From a virus, in the IMG/VR virus record IMGVR_UViG_3300041809_000236, positions 1 through 29,529 of that record: a stretch of DNA of 29,529 nt; one strand, written 5' to 3'. Under the pieces are notes generated by a model that saw nothing but the letters and a program-made list of their open reading frames with translations, was not told the origin of the DNA and did not search any database. Positions 22,293 through 29,529 of the stretch are shown here, one piece after another (within the stretch, counting starts at the first letter, position 1; every line of letters starts with the position of its first letter). The position numbers and the translations under genes were made by a program.

Positions 22293-22574
22293 TCACTTCC
22301 CTGCGCCGACAGCGATAGTGACAACAGCGGAAGAACCGAGACCGCCGGTAGTGATGACAATCCCATTCACCCAACCGAGTTTTCCGACACGGTACTGGAG
22401 TTCGCTGCTGGTTGCGGTAAAGTCCACCAGCGTTCGACCGGCAGCATCCTTGATGACCACATGATCGCTGGCGGTGCAGTCCGTGATGTTGAGGTTCTCG
22501 ACCTTCACCGGATAGAGATAGGAGAAGGGGACGGCATTCAACGTCCACACTGCACCTGTGGCGCTATTCGCCAT
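22293..22574 (-). CDS. 93-aa beta-rich structural protein
   Basis: The ATG at 22574 (MANSATGAVW) with an upstream AAGGAGG is chosen; the longer frame to 22697 is a shadow of the overlapping gene. The protein is almost all beta: FSYLYPVKVENLNITD, DHVVIKDAAGRTLVDF, then a Gly/Val/Thr-rich end (VVTIAVGAG). It resembles small beta-sandwich phage proteins, often decoration or tail-associated, of unknown function. It overlaps the preceding 59-aa gene by 11 nt and ends 3 nt before the nozzle start. Confidence 0.75.
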   Translation of the reverse strand: MANSATGAVWTLNAVPFSYLYPVKVENLNITDCTASDHVVIKDAAGRTLVDFTATSSELQYRVGKLGWVNGIVITTGGLGSSAVVTIAVGAGK

Positions 22575-22743
22575 GATCGTTGGCCTCCTTCTCCAGTTCC
22601 GCAATCTTGTCTTGCAGAGTCTCACGCGCAACCGTGCAATCGTGCGACATCGCTTCCACGTTGACGCGGTACATGTGGCAATGGATGCACTGACCATGCT
22701 GGTCGTATTCGTGCGCCGTCGATGGTTTTCCGCGCTGGCTCAT
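22564..22743 (-). CDS. 59-aa His/Cys-rich zinc-knuckle-like protein
   Basis: A short gene with GTGAGGCGGTC before its ATG at 22743. The core reads YDQHGQCIHCHMYRVNVEAM and then SHDC, giving C19-x2-C22 with H21, H23, H34 and C36 as possible metal ligands. The C-terminal third is a heptad-like helix (VARETLQDKIAELEKEAN). The pattern suggests a zinc knuckle with a coiled-coil tail, unusual among the beta-rich structural neighbours. It overlaps the next gene by 11 nt. Function unknown. Confidence 0.7.
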   Translation of the reverse strand: MSQRGKPSTAHEYDQHGQCIHCHMYRVNVEAMSHDCTVARETLQDKIAELEKEANDHGE

Positions 22744-22750
22744 GACCGCC

Positions 22751-23443
22751 TCACTGATAGTTGAAGGTCACTCCAAAAATCAACCCATAGATGAATGCCG
22801 TGCCGGTGGCTGCTCCGGTCGTCAGATTCCATTCAAGAACGTACTCAGCATTCAGGGTTGTCAAGTAAGGGGTGTTGAGAGTGAGCTTGGTGACGTATGG
22901 TTGAGCCTGAACAGCCGTTGAAATATTCGTGGTTGCGAGGATGGTAGTCACGGCTGGAGCGGTATTATTGGCAAACACCGTCTGGGTGATGCCAAGCGTA
23001 TTGACACTGGCCGCCGCCCCTCCAATTGTGTAAACCGCCGAAATGCTGTTGATTGCCAGGCCCTTTGGACGAGGAGACGTGACCGGAGTAAACTGCGACA
23101 ACCCCGTAAATGGGGGAGGTCCGGAAACTCCAGCAGGTGTGGTGAATATCGCCGGTGGCGATGCAAGACCCTGCGCTCCGGTCAAGGTTGCATAACCGGT
23201 TCCGTGTCCAAACTGTTCCTGCAAGTCATCCTGCATACCGGTTCTTCCCATAACGTAGGAAGACGGCTTGTCGAGGACATACGCGGTTGCGGCGGTTGGA
23301 AGGCTCAGGCCGAGAAGGCCGGAACCGGAACGAGTCCATACAGCGCCAGTGCCGGAGGTTACGTCTCCAATTCCAAACTGAATGAAGATTTGACCGTCAG
23401 GCATCCCCTGATCGGCGAGCCATCTTTTCTGAGTGCGGGGCAT
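22751..23443 (-). CDS. Minor structural protein (unassigned)
   Basis: This 230-aa protein sits behind a strong AAGGAGACGAA site. The N-terminal part has KRWLADQGMPDGQIFIQFGI and a segment with MGRTGMQDDLQEQFG. The second half is a Thr/Ala/Val-rich beta domain with alternating hydrophobic residues (AVYTIGGAAASVNTLGITQT; YVLEWNLTTGAATGTAFIYG). There are no Cys and no membrane segment. Composition and place between capsid and nozzle genes fit a head fibre, decoration or tail-attached protein. I do not recognise the family. Confidence 0.78.
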   Translation of the reverse strand: MPRTQKRWLADQGMPDGQIFIQFGIGDVTSGTGAVWTRSGSGLLGLSLPTAATAYVLDKPSSYVMGRTGMQDDLQEQFGHGTGYATLTGAQGLASPPAIFTTPAGVSGPPPFTGLSQFTPVTSPRPKGLAINSISAVYTIGGAAASVNTLGITQTVFANNTAPAVTTILATTNISTAVQAQPYVTKLTLNTPYLTTLNAEYVLEWNLTTGAATGTAFIYGLIFGVTFNYQ

Positions 23444-23495
23444 TTCGTCTCCTTTGCCGGATTTCTCAGCGTTCCGGTCCGCGTTTACTCAAAGG

Positions 23496-23696
23496 TCAAT
23501 CCTGCTTTGACGGCACCATAATTTCGCTACTCAATGCCGAATGGTACGACTCGTTGATCTTACCGATCAAATCCCTGACCTCTTCACCCTCTGAATAGAT
23601 GTCGAGTTTTCGCTTTCCAACCATCGCCAGCGTGTCGTCGTTCGCGCCCCAGACCGGCGGCGTAAGTAGGTTGTCAAGCGACTTGAGATTCTGCAT
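23496..23696 (-). CDS. 66-aa hypothetical protein
   Basis: The start at 23696 (MQNLKSLDNLLTPP) has AGGAG at the right distance; the frame extends six codons further without one. The chain contains VWGANDDTLAMVGKRKLDIY, then GEEVRDLIGKINESYHS, a charged helix. No motif is recognised. It is followed by a 52-nt gap before the 230-aa gene. It may be a head-completion accessory. Confidence 0.66.
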   Translation of the reverse strand: MQNLKSLDNLLTPPVWGANDDTLAMVGKRKLDIYSEGEEVRDLIGKINESYHSALSSEIMVPSKQD

Positions 23697-23704
23697 GGCG
23701 ACTC

Positions 23705-23983
23705 CTAAATCCATACGTCCTGGTCTGGTTCGTTTGGCTGCGAGAGTTTTGGATGCGGTTGGAGGTCGGAAGTGTTCTGCTTGATGTGCCGGGCAATGTC
23801 CGCATCACGTGAGCCAAGCAAGCCGAAGTTTCCACCGGAAACCAAATCGGAAAAGTCGGGAGACACGAGAATACCCTGCTCCCACACCGCATCGTCAAGG
23901 TTCATGCGAATTCCAGATCGAGAGCAGTACCACCATGCACCGCTCTCGATCTTTTTGCCCGGCCACCCGACTCCCATACTCAT
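23705..23983 (-). CDS. 92-aa hypothetical protein next to the capsid gene
   Basis: It starts at the ATG at 23983 with GGTGAG upstream, 10 nt after the capsid stop. The first half is Gly/Trp-rich (GVGWPGKKIESGAWWYCSRS) and leads to MNLDDAVWEQGILVSPDF. The second half is polar with DADIARHIKQNTSDLQP and a Pro/Gln-rich tail. It has one Cys and no membrane segment. The function is unknown; a virion or head-tail joining accessory is a reasonable guess from position. Confidence 0.7.
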   Translation of the reverse strand: MSMGVGWPGKKIESGAWWYCSRSGIRMNLDDAVWEQGILVSPDFSDLVSGGNFGLLGSRDADIARHIKQNTSDLQPHPKLSQPNEPDQDVWI

Positions 23984-23993
23984 TGCTCACCGC

Positions 23994-24953
23994 CTACGGG
24001 CCATTACTTCCGAACGTGTTGATCCAGGTATCGGCTCCCGCCGAGAACCTGCTGATTGCCAGGAACTTCAGAGCCTGCTGGTCGAAGTCGCGGTCGTAGT
24101 CGCCGTAAATGGGCTGGCGCTCGTAGAACATCATGCGATGCTCGTCCTTGTTGCCGCGAAGGAACCACGGCGACGGCCCAGTGAGGTAATGCAGAACCTC
24201 GTACTGGAGACCCGCACCGATGAGTGCATTCACTTCGTTGTCCGAGGTGTACGGCTTGCCGGCCGATCCGAGCAGTTCAATAGCGATGTACTCAAGCTCC
24301 GGGGGGATCGTCAGGTGCTTGGGCTTGGTCGCTACCAGAATACCGCGCGCATTCGGCATCCGCTGGAACGTCATGGTGCCGTACTGCAACGAGGTGAAGC
24401 TCAGGTCGGCATCGGTTGCGGGGCGGTTTGGATACGTGCCCGCCAGCGTCGAGAAGTTTCCGACGCCGGGAGCCACGTTGGTCGCCGTCACGCCGCCAAG
24501 CAGCGGGTGCTGGTTATTGAAGAGGCTCACGCCGTCATCGGTGATCGTGCCGGTCGAAGAGAATCCGAGGTTCAGCACATTGGCCGCAGTGTACTCCTGG
24601 GCAAAAAGATGTCCCTGAACCAGAGACTTCGGGCTTGAAGCCATCAAACCAGTCTGATCATCCTGCATCAACTCGTAGCTCATGCGGATGCCCAGGCCAT
24701 AGGTCTGGTGGATGTATCGCCGGGTGCCGCCCTGAATCAGGTTGTCGTACACCACGGGGTTGTTTTCGTTCTTCGGCTGCGCGGGTCCGGTGCCAGCGTA
24801 ATGCACCGCATCCTCGTAAGCCTTCTTCGACGGCAGCACATTCATGTACGAGCGGAACTCGACAGAACGCTGTCGCAGGTCCAGATGCTCGATGAAGTTG
24901 TGGGCTGCGGCAACCGTCATCGCCTGGAAGAATTGATTTCTGACCATTGTCAC
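23994..24953 (-). CDS. Major capsid protein
   Basis: This 319-aa protein is started at the GTG at 24953, because GGGAGGGT lies 6 nt before it; the ATG two codons on is too far. The N-terminus is helical (FFQAMTVAAAHNFIEHLDLR) and followed by FRSYMNVLPSKKAYEDAVHY. Then come YGLGIRMSYELMQDDQTGLM and LFAQEYTAANVLNLGFSST with LFNNQHPLLGG, and the region LTIPPELEYIAIELLGSAGK typical of HK97-fold capsid proteins of the Mu gpT-like group. Position after the scaffold and decoration candidates, and absence of another capsid candidate, support the call. Confidence 0.85.
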   Translation of the reverse strand: MTMVRNQFFQAMTVAAAHNFIEHLDLRQRSVEFRSYMNVLPSKKAYEDAVHYAGTGPAQPKNENNPVVYDNLIQGGTRRYIHQTYGLGIRMSYELMQDDQTGLMASSPKSLVQGHLFAQEYTAANVLNLGFSSTGTITDDGVSLFNNQHPLLGGVTATNVAPGVGNFSTLAGTYPNRPATDADLSFTSLQYGTMTFQRMPNARGILVATKPKHLTIPPELEYIAIELLGSAGKPYTSDNEVNALIGAGLQYEVLHYLTGPSPWFLRGNKDEHRMMFYERQPIYGDYDRDFDQQALKFLAISRFSAGADTWINTFGSNGP

Positions 24954-24983
24954 GTAAGTACCCTCCCATCAATGACTTGCCGA

Positions 24984-25667
24984 CTACTCAAGCCCCTGGA
25001 TCGCGCTGGTATTGACGACACAATAGATCGTGCCGTAGTTCTGCTGCGTGACCGTCGAACCGGCCACGAGGTCTTGTGCGTTATAGCCGACGATGTTCAA
25101 ATCGGCATACGATGAATTGTTGACATGGGCCAGGTCGGCGTACCAGAACCCATTTGAGTCCTTGTTGAGCGCAATGGTCGATCCGAGCGGAATCGCCGTG
25201 GCGTCGTAGTTGTAGGTAATGCCGCTCGACGCATCGACCTGTACGGCCCAAATAACGTCAAGAGTGGCCATGCCGCCGACGACCAGACCATCGACAAATG
25301 GTGCGCCCCCATAGATTGAATACGCGGACGGCTGGTTGACGATGTTCTGGACCGCGCCAGCACCGCCCGGATAGCCGATGGAACCGAAAGGAGGAGCGGC
25401 GCCCTGGCCATTCGATGAGTAGTTGCGTCCCGGCAGATATGCGAAACCCTTGATGATGATCTGGGTTGTGCCATTCGATGCTGTCGAGGCAATGGCATAG
25501 CCCTTTGTGTTCGGAGGCCCGGTCGAGGTGGAAATCTGGAACGGGGTTCCCGGTTGCCAGGTCTGGCCGGAGCCTTCTAGAATGTTGGATGTGCCCAACT
25601 CTGCATTGCCGCTGATGGTTCCCACCTGATAGATGGGATTGTGGTAGCTCAAGCCTGGATTCGCCAT
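24984..25667 (-). CDS. Capsid-associated structural protein, decoration candidate
   Basis: This 227-aa protein sits behind GAGGATAGGCG. It is Gly/Ser/Thr/Asn-rich and beta-type throughout (YQVGTISGNAELGTSNILEG; GLVVGGMATLDVIWAVQVDA), with YNAQDLVAGSTVTQQNYGTI near the end. It lies directly upstream of the capsid gene in transcription order (30-nt gap), the usual place for a decoration or head-stabilising protein. The family is not recognised by motif. Confidence 0.75.
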   Translation of the reverse strand: MANPGLSYHNPIYQVGTISGNAELGTSNILEGSGQTWQPGTPFQISTSTGPPNTKGYAIASTASNGTTQIIIKGFAYLPGRNYSSNGQGAAPPFGSIGYPGGAGAVQNIVNQPSAYSIYGGAPFVDGLVVGGMATLDVIWAVQVDASSGITYNYDATAIPLGSTIALNKDSNGFWYADLAHVNNSSYADLNIVGYNAQDLVAGSTVTQQNYGTIYCVVNTSAIQGLE

Positions 25668-25670
25668 CGC

Positions 25671-26393
25671 CTATCCTCTCTGTCCGATCAGGGCAGTTTC
25701 CGGGTTGGAAACAACCGGACCGAGCCCTGAAAATTCATTGTTTGCCTGGTTCGTGAAATAGTGACTCACCATGCCTGAATTGTTGCCGGGCACGGCACCC
25801 TGCGCTTGCGACAAGTACGAGTCCTTGTTCCCCATTTTTCGCGCCTCGTCCATGTGGCCCTTCGAGAATGAAAGGAGCTTCGCCTTGTGAATCTTGAACA
25901 GAACCAAGTCTCCGTCCGTGACTGCGCCGTCGGCATCGTTGAGCGAGTGCGATACCCACTCACAATCCTCGATCTTGGCGGGGACGAATCCAAGGGTGCG
26001 GGCAATCTGAACGCGCCGGCCATCCTTGGCAGAACGGTTGAACCACTGTCCACACCATTGCGGGTCTTTGAACTTGACGGTCAAATCCTGCGGAATGCGG
26101 TTTGCGGAAGAAGCTGCCAGAGAAAATGGGCTGCGGTCGAAGTCCTCAATCGACATCTGCTCGATTGGCTTCGAAGTGATGATGGTTTCGCCGTCGATGA
26201 CATACTTGTAGAGTTGTGCAGTCGATCCGTCCGGGTACTTGTGCAGGAACATACCCGACTCGACGCCGGGCTGCTTGACGCCATCGGGAACCGTAACGGA
26301 TGCGGGAACGGCCTGCGTGGTCTGTCCGGCGGTCACCGCGGCCAAGAGTTCGTCGCCGCTCACGGGTGCTTTTGGATCGTCGTTACGCGGCAT
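25671..26393 (-). CDS. Head-module protein of unknown function
   Basis: This 240-aa protein starts behind GGTGAGGAGAGAAC and overlaps the upstream gene by 11 nt. The N-terminal 50 residues are polar. A mixed alpha/beta core has FLHKYPDGSTAQLYKYVIDG, then WCGQWFNRSAKDGRRVQIAR and GDLVLFKIHKAKLLSF. The C-terminal 50 residues are Gly/Asn/Gln-rich (GAVPGNNSGMVSHYFTNQAN). There is no recognisable protease triad. Its site between scaffold and decoration candidates suggests a head assembly role. Confidence 0.75.
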   Translation of the reverse strand: MPRNDDPKAPVSGDELLAAVTAGQTTQAVPASVTVPDGVKQPGVESGMFLHKYPDGSTAQLYKYVIDGETIITSKPIEQMSIEDFDRSPFSLAASSANRIPQDLTVKFKDPQWCGQWFNRSAKDGRRVQIARTLGFVPAKIEDCEWVSHSLNDADGAVTDGDLVLFKIHKAKLLSFSKGHMDEARKMGNKDSYLSQAQGAVPGNNSGMVSHYFTNQANNEFSGLGPVVSNPETALIGQRG

Positions 26394-27108
26394 GTTCTCT
26401 CCTCACCCGTTCCTTCCAACGCTGCATGTCGATGGGTTCCTGGTCAACGGCCATGAGCTTCTGAATCTGCGCGGCCTCGGCCAGAGGAACGCCCTGTTCC
26501 TTGAAAAACGCAGCTTGATCGGCGGTAAACCCATGATTGGGGTCTACGGTGTCTCGCGCCATTGTGCCATCCCCCGCAACGGTTGAGCTTCCCAGCAGAC
26601 TCGGATAACTGCCCGCGTCAATGTCGCCCGAGCGCATCTTGCCACCGAGGAAGGAGTTGATGAGGAAGTTCCAGAACCCTTCCTGACAGCGGCTTTGCAG
26701 ATTGTACGTCTTGGCTGCTTCCGCGATTTCCTTGCCATACTTGCCAAAGATGCCAGCATTTTCATTTCGCGCCCGCATCTCCAACACGTCGGCGCGGGCC
26801 TGAAGCGCAACTGCTTCGGTGTTTGCCCCTGCCCGGCGCACAAAACCCGCCGGATCGGTCAACAGCGCCGTGGTGGGATCGTCCTGGTCGCCGGTAGCTA
26901 CCGGATCGGGGACCGGAGGCGGTGTGGTGAGTTTGGCAAGAGATGCCTGAATCGCGGAGAGGGCCGAACCGGTCTCGTCCAGTTTGGTTTGAAGCGAGGT
27001 CACATCGTCTTTCGACGCTGCCCCTTCCATCTTCTTTTTGAAGTCGTCGGTGGACATTCCGAGTATTTGCTCGGCTGTCAATCGACCCCCCATCCCAGGT
27101 AGCGGCAT
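26383..27108 (-). CDS. Candidate capsid scaffolding protein
   Basis: This 241-aa protein has AGGAAAGGAAG upstream. The N-terminus holds TAEQILGMSTDDFKKKME and a coiled-coil stretch (SLQTKLDETGSALSAIQASL), then a Pro-rich acidic linker (TPPPVPDPVATGDQDD). The C-terminal half is helical (FGKYGKEIAEAAKTYNLQSR) and ends in a basic helix (RWKERVRREH). An acidic, elongated, helical protein between the portal and capsid genes with a basic C-terminal helix is the profile of a phage scaffold, though no family motif proves it. Confidence 0.65.
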   Translation of the reverse strand: MPLPGMGGRLTAEQILGMSTDDFKKKMEGAASKDDVTSLQTKLDETGSALSAIQASLAKLTTPPPVPDPVATGDQDDPTTALLTDPAGFVRRAGANTEAVALQARADVLEMRARNENAGIFGKYGKEIAEAAKTYNLQSRCQEGFWNFLINSFLGGKMRSGDIDAGSYPSLLGSSTVAGDGTMARDTVDPNHGFTADQAAFFKEQGVPLAEAAQIQKLMAVDQEPIDMQRWKERVRREHAA

Positions 27109-27198
27109 ATACTTCCTTTCCTCAAAGTGGAACGCTGTTGAATGGAATTGTCAAGCCCATTGTTTTCAACGAACTACAATGAACACCGAACGAGTGAA

Positions 27199-27564
27199 TC
27201 AATATCCTGCGGAACCTTGAGGGCGTCCCGCGTCCACTTTCTTCTCTTCCTGCGCAATCTGCGCTTCAACACTTGCCGGAAGCGAGAGAAGGATTTCGAT
27301 GGCCGCAATGAACCCGCGCATGTAGTCAGCGCCGCCACTCATGCGGTACTCTGGTTTGCCGCCGTTGCGCATGAACTGGCGCAGGCACGCGCCCATGCTG
27401 GCCGAGAGGTACGGTGAAATTCCCTTTTGCCACGCCTCCTGAGCAAGGTACCCGCGCATGACCTCCAGACGCCCGGAGATGCATTTCTGCCACTCATCGG
27501 TAAGCGTCTTGGCCAGCACTTCCGACAGATCCAATTCATTACTAACTGTAGAAGTTCGAGACAC
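27199..27564 (-). CDS. Small phage protein next to the portal gene
   Basis: This 121-aa protein sits behind a strong GGAGGAACTAG site. It is mainly helical (LDLSEVLAKTLTDEWQKCIS; YLAQEAWQKGISPYLSASMG) with a Gly-rich turn (NGGKPEYRMSGGADY) and a C-terminal helix LLSLPASVEAQIAQEEKK. Function unknown. It lies 57 nt after the portal stop; a 90-nt gap with an imperfect GTTGAA/TTCAAC inverted repeat separates it from the scaffold candidate. Confidence 0.75.
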   Translation of the reverse strand: MSRTSTVSNELDLSEVLAKTLTDEWQKCISGRLEVMRGYLAQEAWQKGISPYLSASMGACLRQFMRNGGKPEYRMSGGADYMRGFIAAIEILLSLPASVEAQIAQEEKKVDAGRPQGSAGY

Positions 27565-27621
27565 CTAGTTCCTCCTCAATGCACTCAATGATGTGCGCCC
27601 ACGAGTTGCAACCCATCACTT

Positions 27622-29529
27622 TCATTGCACTTGTCCTTGTGGGGGCTGTTCAGGCGGCTGCTGTTGCCCCTGTTGCGGCGGCTCACCGCCCGGTTGCTGT
27701 TCCTGCGGCATCCCCGGCAAAGCCTTCAACCCGCCCGGCTGCTGCATCATCTGTTGCACTACCATTTGCACGGTTTCCATCTGCGCGGCCTTGTGAGCCA
27801 TCTGGGCCTGTTCCTCGGCACCGCCCGGAGCAGGAAGAAGCGAAGTCGGGTCTTCAAAACCAAAGTCCTTGTCGATCTTGGTCATGAGCATGTTCGCAGC
27901 CTGGAATGTCTGCCAGATGTAGTCTTTCTGCATCGGACTCATCATCGGGCTTTGAATCGCCTGCAACAGTTGCGCCTGCATCTGCCAGTGGGCGCGGTGG
28001 TTGTTGAGCAGCAGCATCTCGTTCTGCTTCTCGACTTCCTTGTTGATCGACCCGGTCGCCGCACGAATGGGCAGTACCAGACGCTTTTTGCGGATGTTCT
28101 CAAGCGCCAGTTTCAGGCTCTTTCCCTGCTTGCCGAATGCGGCAATGTCGCGCTCCGGGATGCCGAAGTTTGCGTCGAAAAGGATTTTCAATCGGCCCAG
28201 GGTATAGTGCGCGTGCTTGAATCCGGTCTTCGACAGGTTGGCCCGCGTGTCGCCCTCCTGCATCACCGCGTAGGTTCCCATCGCAGAGTAGGCGTTCTTC
28301 TTGTTTACTGTTCCGGCACCTGCCCCCGAAGAAGATGGCCCGATGCCAGCCCGGTCGGTTGCCAGGTTCAGGGTCATCTGCTCGTCCTTGATTGTTTCGT
28401 TTGCCGTCCTGCCCAGAGGAATAATCTCGATTGAACCCGTCTCGCCGGGGAAGATGGCGTTGGGGTAAATCGAGAATTGCTCCCCAAGTTGCGTACCCCC
28501 GCCCACACGCATGATGTTGGTGTTCGAGAGGGTCGAAGCATCGCCGCGTCGGTTGTGGATGGCCGATACTTCCTCCTGGTAGTCCTTGAGCATCTCGCAG
28601 AAACCAAACCCATGGCTGCGCTCCCCGTCATACCCAAGAACGCTCTTGACGAATGGCAAACTGTTCTCAGGAAGCCAGTTGAAGACGCGCTTGATGGTCT
28701 TCTTGGTGCCAAGGTGGTAGGTGTAGATGATAGAGAAGCGGCGTCCTGCCACGATATACGGGAACCAGCACTCATAGATGTCCCACACCTTCGCCGCCGG
28801 TCCTCCGGTATCTCCACCTTGAACGCCCTGGTCCATGATCTGGTCTTGCTCGGTGCGCTCCGGTCCTTCCCGGTCGGGAGTCTTCAACACCGTCTCGATT
28901 GCTTCCTTGTCGTAGGTTGGATCGTAGCGCAGGGCCTCAAGCTCGAACTTGGACATTCTGACGCGCTGTGCGGTAAATGGGCTGCGCTCAATCTCTGCCA
29001 CGGTCAACGGAATCAGAAAGTCCTCGAACAGCAGTGGCATTGCAACGGGTCCGTCGTGCTTCACAAAGTCCGAGAACATGACCCGTCCATTTGAATCCGA
29101 GTACGCGGCAACCTTCTCGACCACGCGCTCCGGCATGATCTTCATTGCGCCCAGGCCGTACCGAATGACCGTTGAACCCCATGCCTGGTACTTGGGAAGG
29201 AGATTTAGGTATCCCGGCTCCATGCCGCTGAAAATGAGCCAGTCCTGAATCGCGGCCCTCTTCTCCTCGGCCCGCTCTTCCCGCTCCCAGATTCCATTGA
29301 TGTTCACCTGCCAGAGAGGATCGATTCCGAAGATGCTCATCAGCCACTTGGCCAACATCTGATCGGAGAATGAACCCACAAGCTGAATCACGACATTGCT
29401 GGCGTTCTGCCACGGAAACGACTTGGTTTTTTCAAGAGGCATTCCCTGATAGATTCGCCTCCACTGCGTAATCTTTCGCTCACGCAGGTCGGACAGAGAC
29501 ATGACAAGAGCCTGAAGGCGCTCATCGAC
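27622..29529 (-). CDS. Portal protein, 5' end beyond the window
   Basis: The frame is open to the right edge. The first ATG inside the window (29502) lacks a Shine-Dalgarno sequence, and the nine codons before it (VDERLQALV) continue the helix, so the true start probably lies upstream. From 29502 there are 626 residues. KTKSFPWQNASN (about 26-37) matches the FPWxxASN segment I associate with podovirus portals. It continues with a beta/alpha wing (YECWFPYIVAGRRFSIIYTY), a long stem helix region (RLKILFDANFGIPERDIAAF) and a barrel-type C-terminal helix (PMQKDYIWQTFQAANMLMTK). It ends with a Gln/Pro-rich tail (QQGQQQPPEQPPQGQ). It forms the DNA entry ring of the capsid. Confidence 0.87.
   Translation of the reverse strand, partial: VDERLQALVMSLSDLRERKITQWRRIYQGMPLEKTKSFPWQNASNVVIQLVGSFSDQMLAKWLMSIFGIDPLWQVNINGIWEREERAEEKRAAIQDWLIFSGMEPGYLNLLPKYQAWGSTVIRYGLGAMKIMPERVVEKVAAYSDSNGRVMFSDFVKHDGPVAMPLLFEDFLIPLTVAEIERSPFTAQRVRMSKFELEALRYDPTYDKEAIETVLKTPDREGPERTEQDQIMDQGVQGGDTGGPAAKVWDIYECWFPYIVAGRRFSIIYTYHLGTKKTIKRVFNWLPENSLPFVKSVLGYDGERSHGFGFCEMLKDYQEEVSAIHNRRGDASTLSNTNIMRVGGGTQLGEQFSIYPNAIFPGETGSIEIIPLGRTANETIKDEQMTLNLATDRAGIGPSSSGAGAGTVNKKNAYSAMGTYAVMQEGDTRANLSKTGFKHAHYTLGRLKILFDANFGIPERDIAAFGKQGKSLKLALENIRKKRLVLPIRAATGSINKEVEKQNEMLLLNNHRAHWQMQAQLLQAIQSPMMSPMQKDYIWQTFQAANMLMTKIDKDFGFEDPTSLLPAPGGAEEQAQMAHKAAQMETVQMVVQQMMQQPGGLKALPGMPQEQQPGGEPPQQGQQQPPEQPPQGQVQ

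Noticed and set aside
23772-24638. 288-codon plus-strand frame opposite the capsid gene
   Set aside because: Antisense to the capsid gene, charged and His/Arg-rich, no start signals.
27130-27170. Possible terminator with GTTGAA/TTCAAC arms
   Set aside because: The stem is interrupted and no U-run follows on the minus strand.
1-29529. Integrase, attachment sites, insertion sequences or CRISPR array
   Set aside because: No recombinase or transposase motifs, no terminal inverted repeats and no regularly spaced repeats were seen, so lysogeny cannot be judged from this window.

Overview
The window is one contiguous piece of a tailed bacteriophage genome (free phage or prophage). It holds no integrase, att site, tRNA, insertion sequence, CRISPR array or recognisable cellular gene. 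The late genes match a short-tailed (podovirus-type) virion: a portal, a HK97-like capsid protein, an adaptor-like protein, a very large nozzle/stabiliser-like protein, three low-complexity internal-virion-type proteins and a giant receptor-binding protein. No tape measure, tail tube, sheath or baseplate gene is visible. The terminase is absent and probably lies just beyond the right edge, next to the portal. The host cannot be read from the sequence. The style of the long exported tail protein (Cys pairs, NISGNA-type repeats) reminds me of proteins seen in soil Acidobacteria, but this is recollection only.

Layout. (1) Positions 1-2013, minus strand: a recombination block. It has a 120-aa protein of unknown role, an ERF-type single-strand annealing protein, a YqaJ-like exonuclease overlapping it, and the start of a small DUF6948-like gene cut by the window edge. 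(2) Positions 2014-2139: a divergent control region with a good sigma70-like promoter leftward (TTGACA, 17 bp, TAATCT) and a weaker candidate rightward. (3) Positions 2140-5157, plus strand: an early operon of small, tightly packed genes, five of them Cys/His-rich, plus one exported protein. It is interrupted at 3766-3955 by a 190-bp control region with a competing-hairpin element and three copies of a dyad operator (ACCACAA-N4-TTGTGGT), followed by a DUF1064 nuclease. (4) Positions 5158-5592: a gene-poor convergence zone with repeats, hairpins and the terminator of the late operon. (5) Positions 5593-29529, minus strand: the late operon. In transcription order it runs portal, small head proteins, scaffold candidate, capsid, minor head proteins, nozzle, adaptor, internal virion proteins, an 82-aa Gly/Thr/Ser-rich protein, an ATP-grasp ligase, the 1646-aa SGNH-plus-sialidase tail protein, then a lysis block of small membrane proteins and a GH24-like lysozyme.

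How the parts work together. The annealing protein, exonuclease and DUF1064 nuclease form a Red-like recombination/resolution set. The late genes are linked by ATGA or TAATG overlaps and strong Shine-Dalgarno sequences. The most unusual part is the cassette at 7416-13912: small Gly/Thr/Ser-rich protein, ATP-grasp ligase, signal-peptide-bearing dual-enzyme tail protein. The last two are translationally coupled, which raises the possibility that the ligase chemically modifies a virion component or acts with the tail protein on the host surface. Several genes here are very short: 36-aa and 54-aa lysis-region genes, a 59-aa His/Cys protein and a possible 28-aa ORF.
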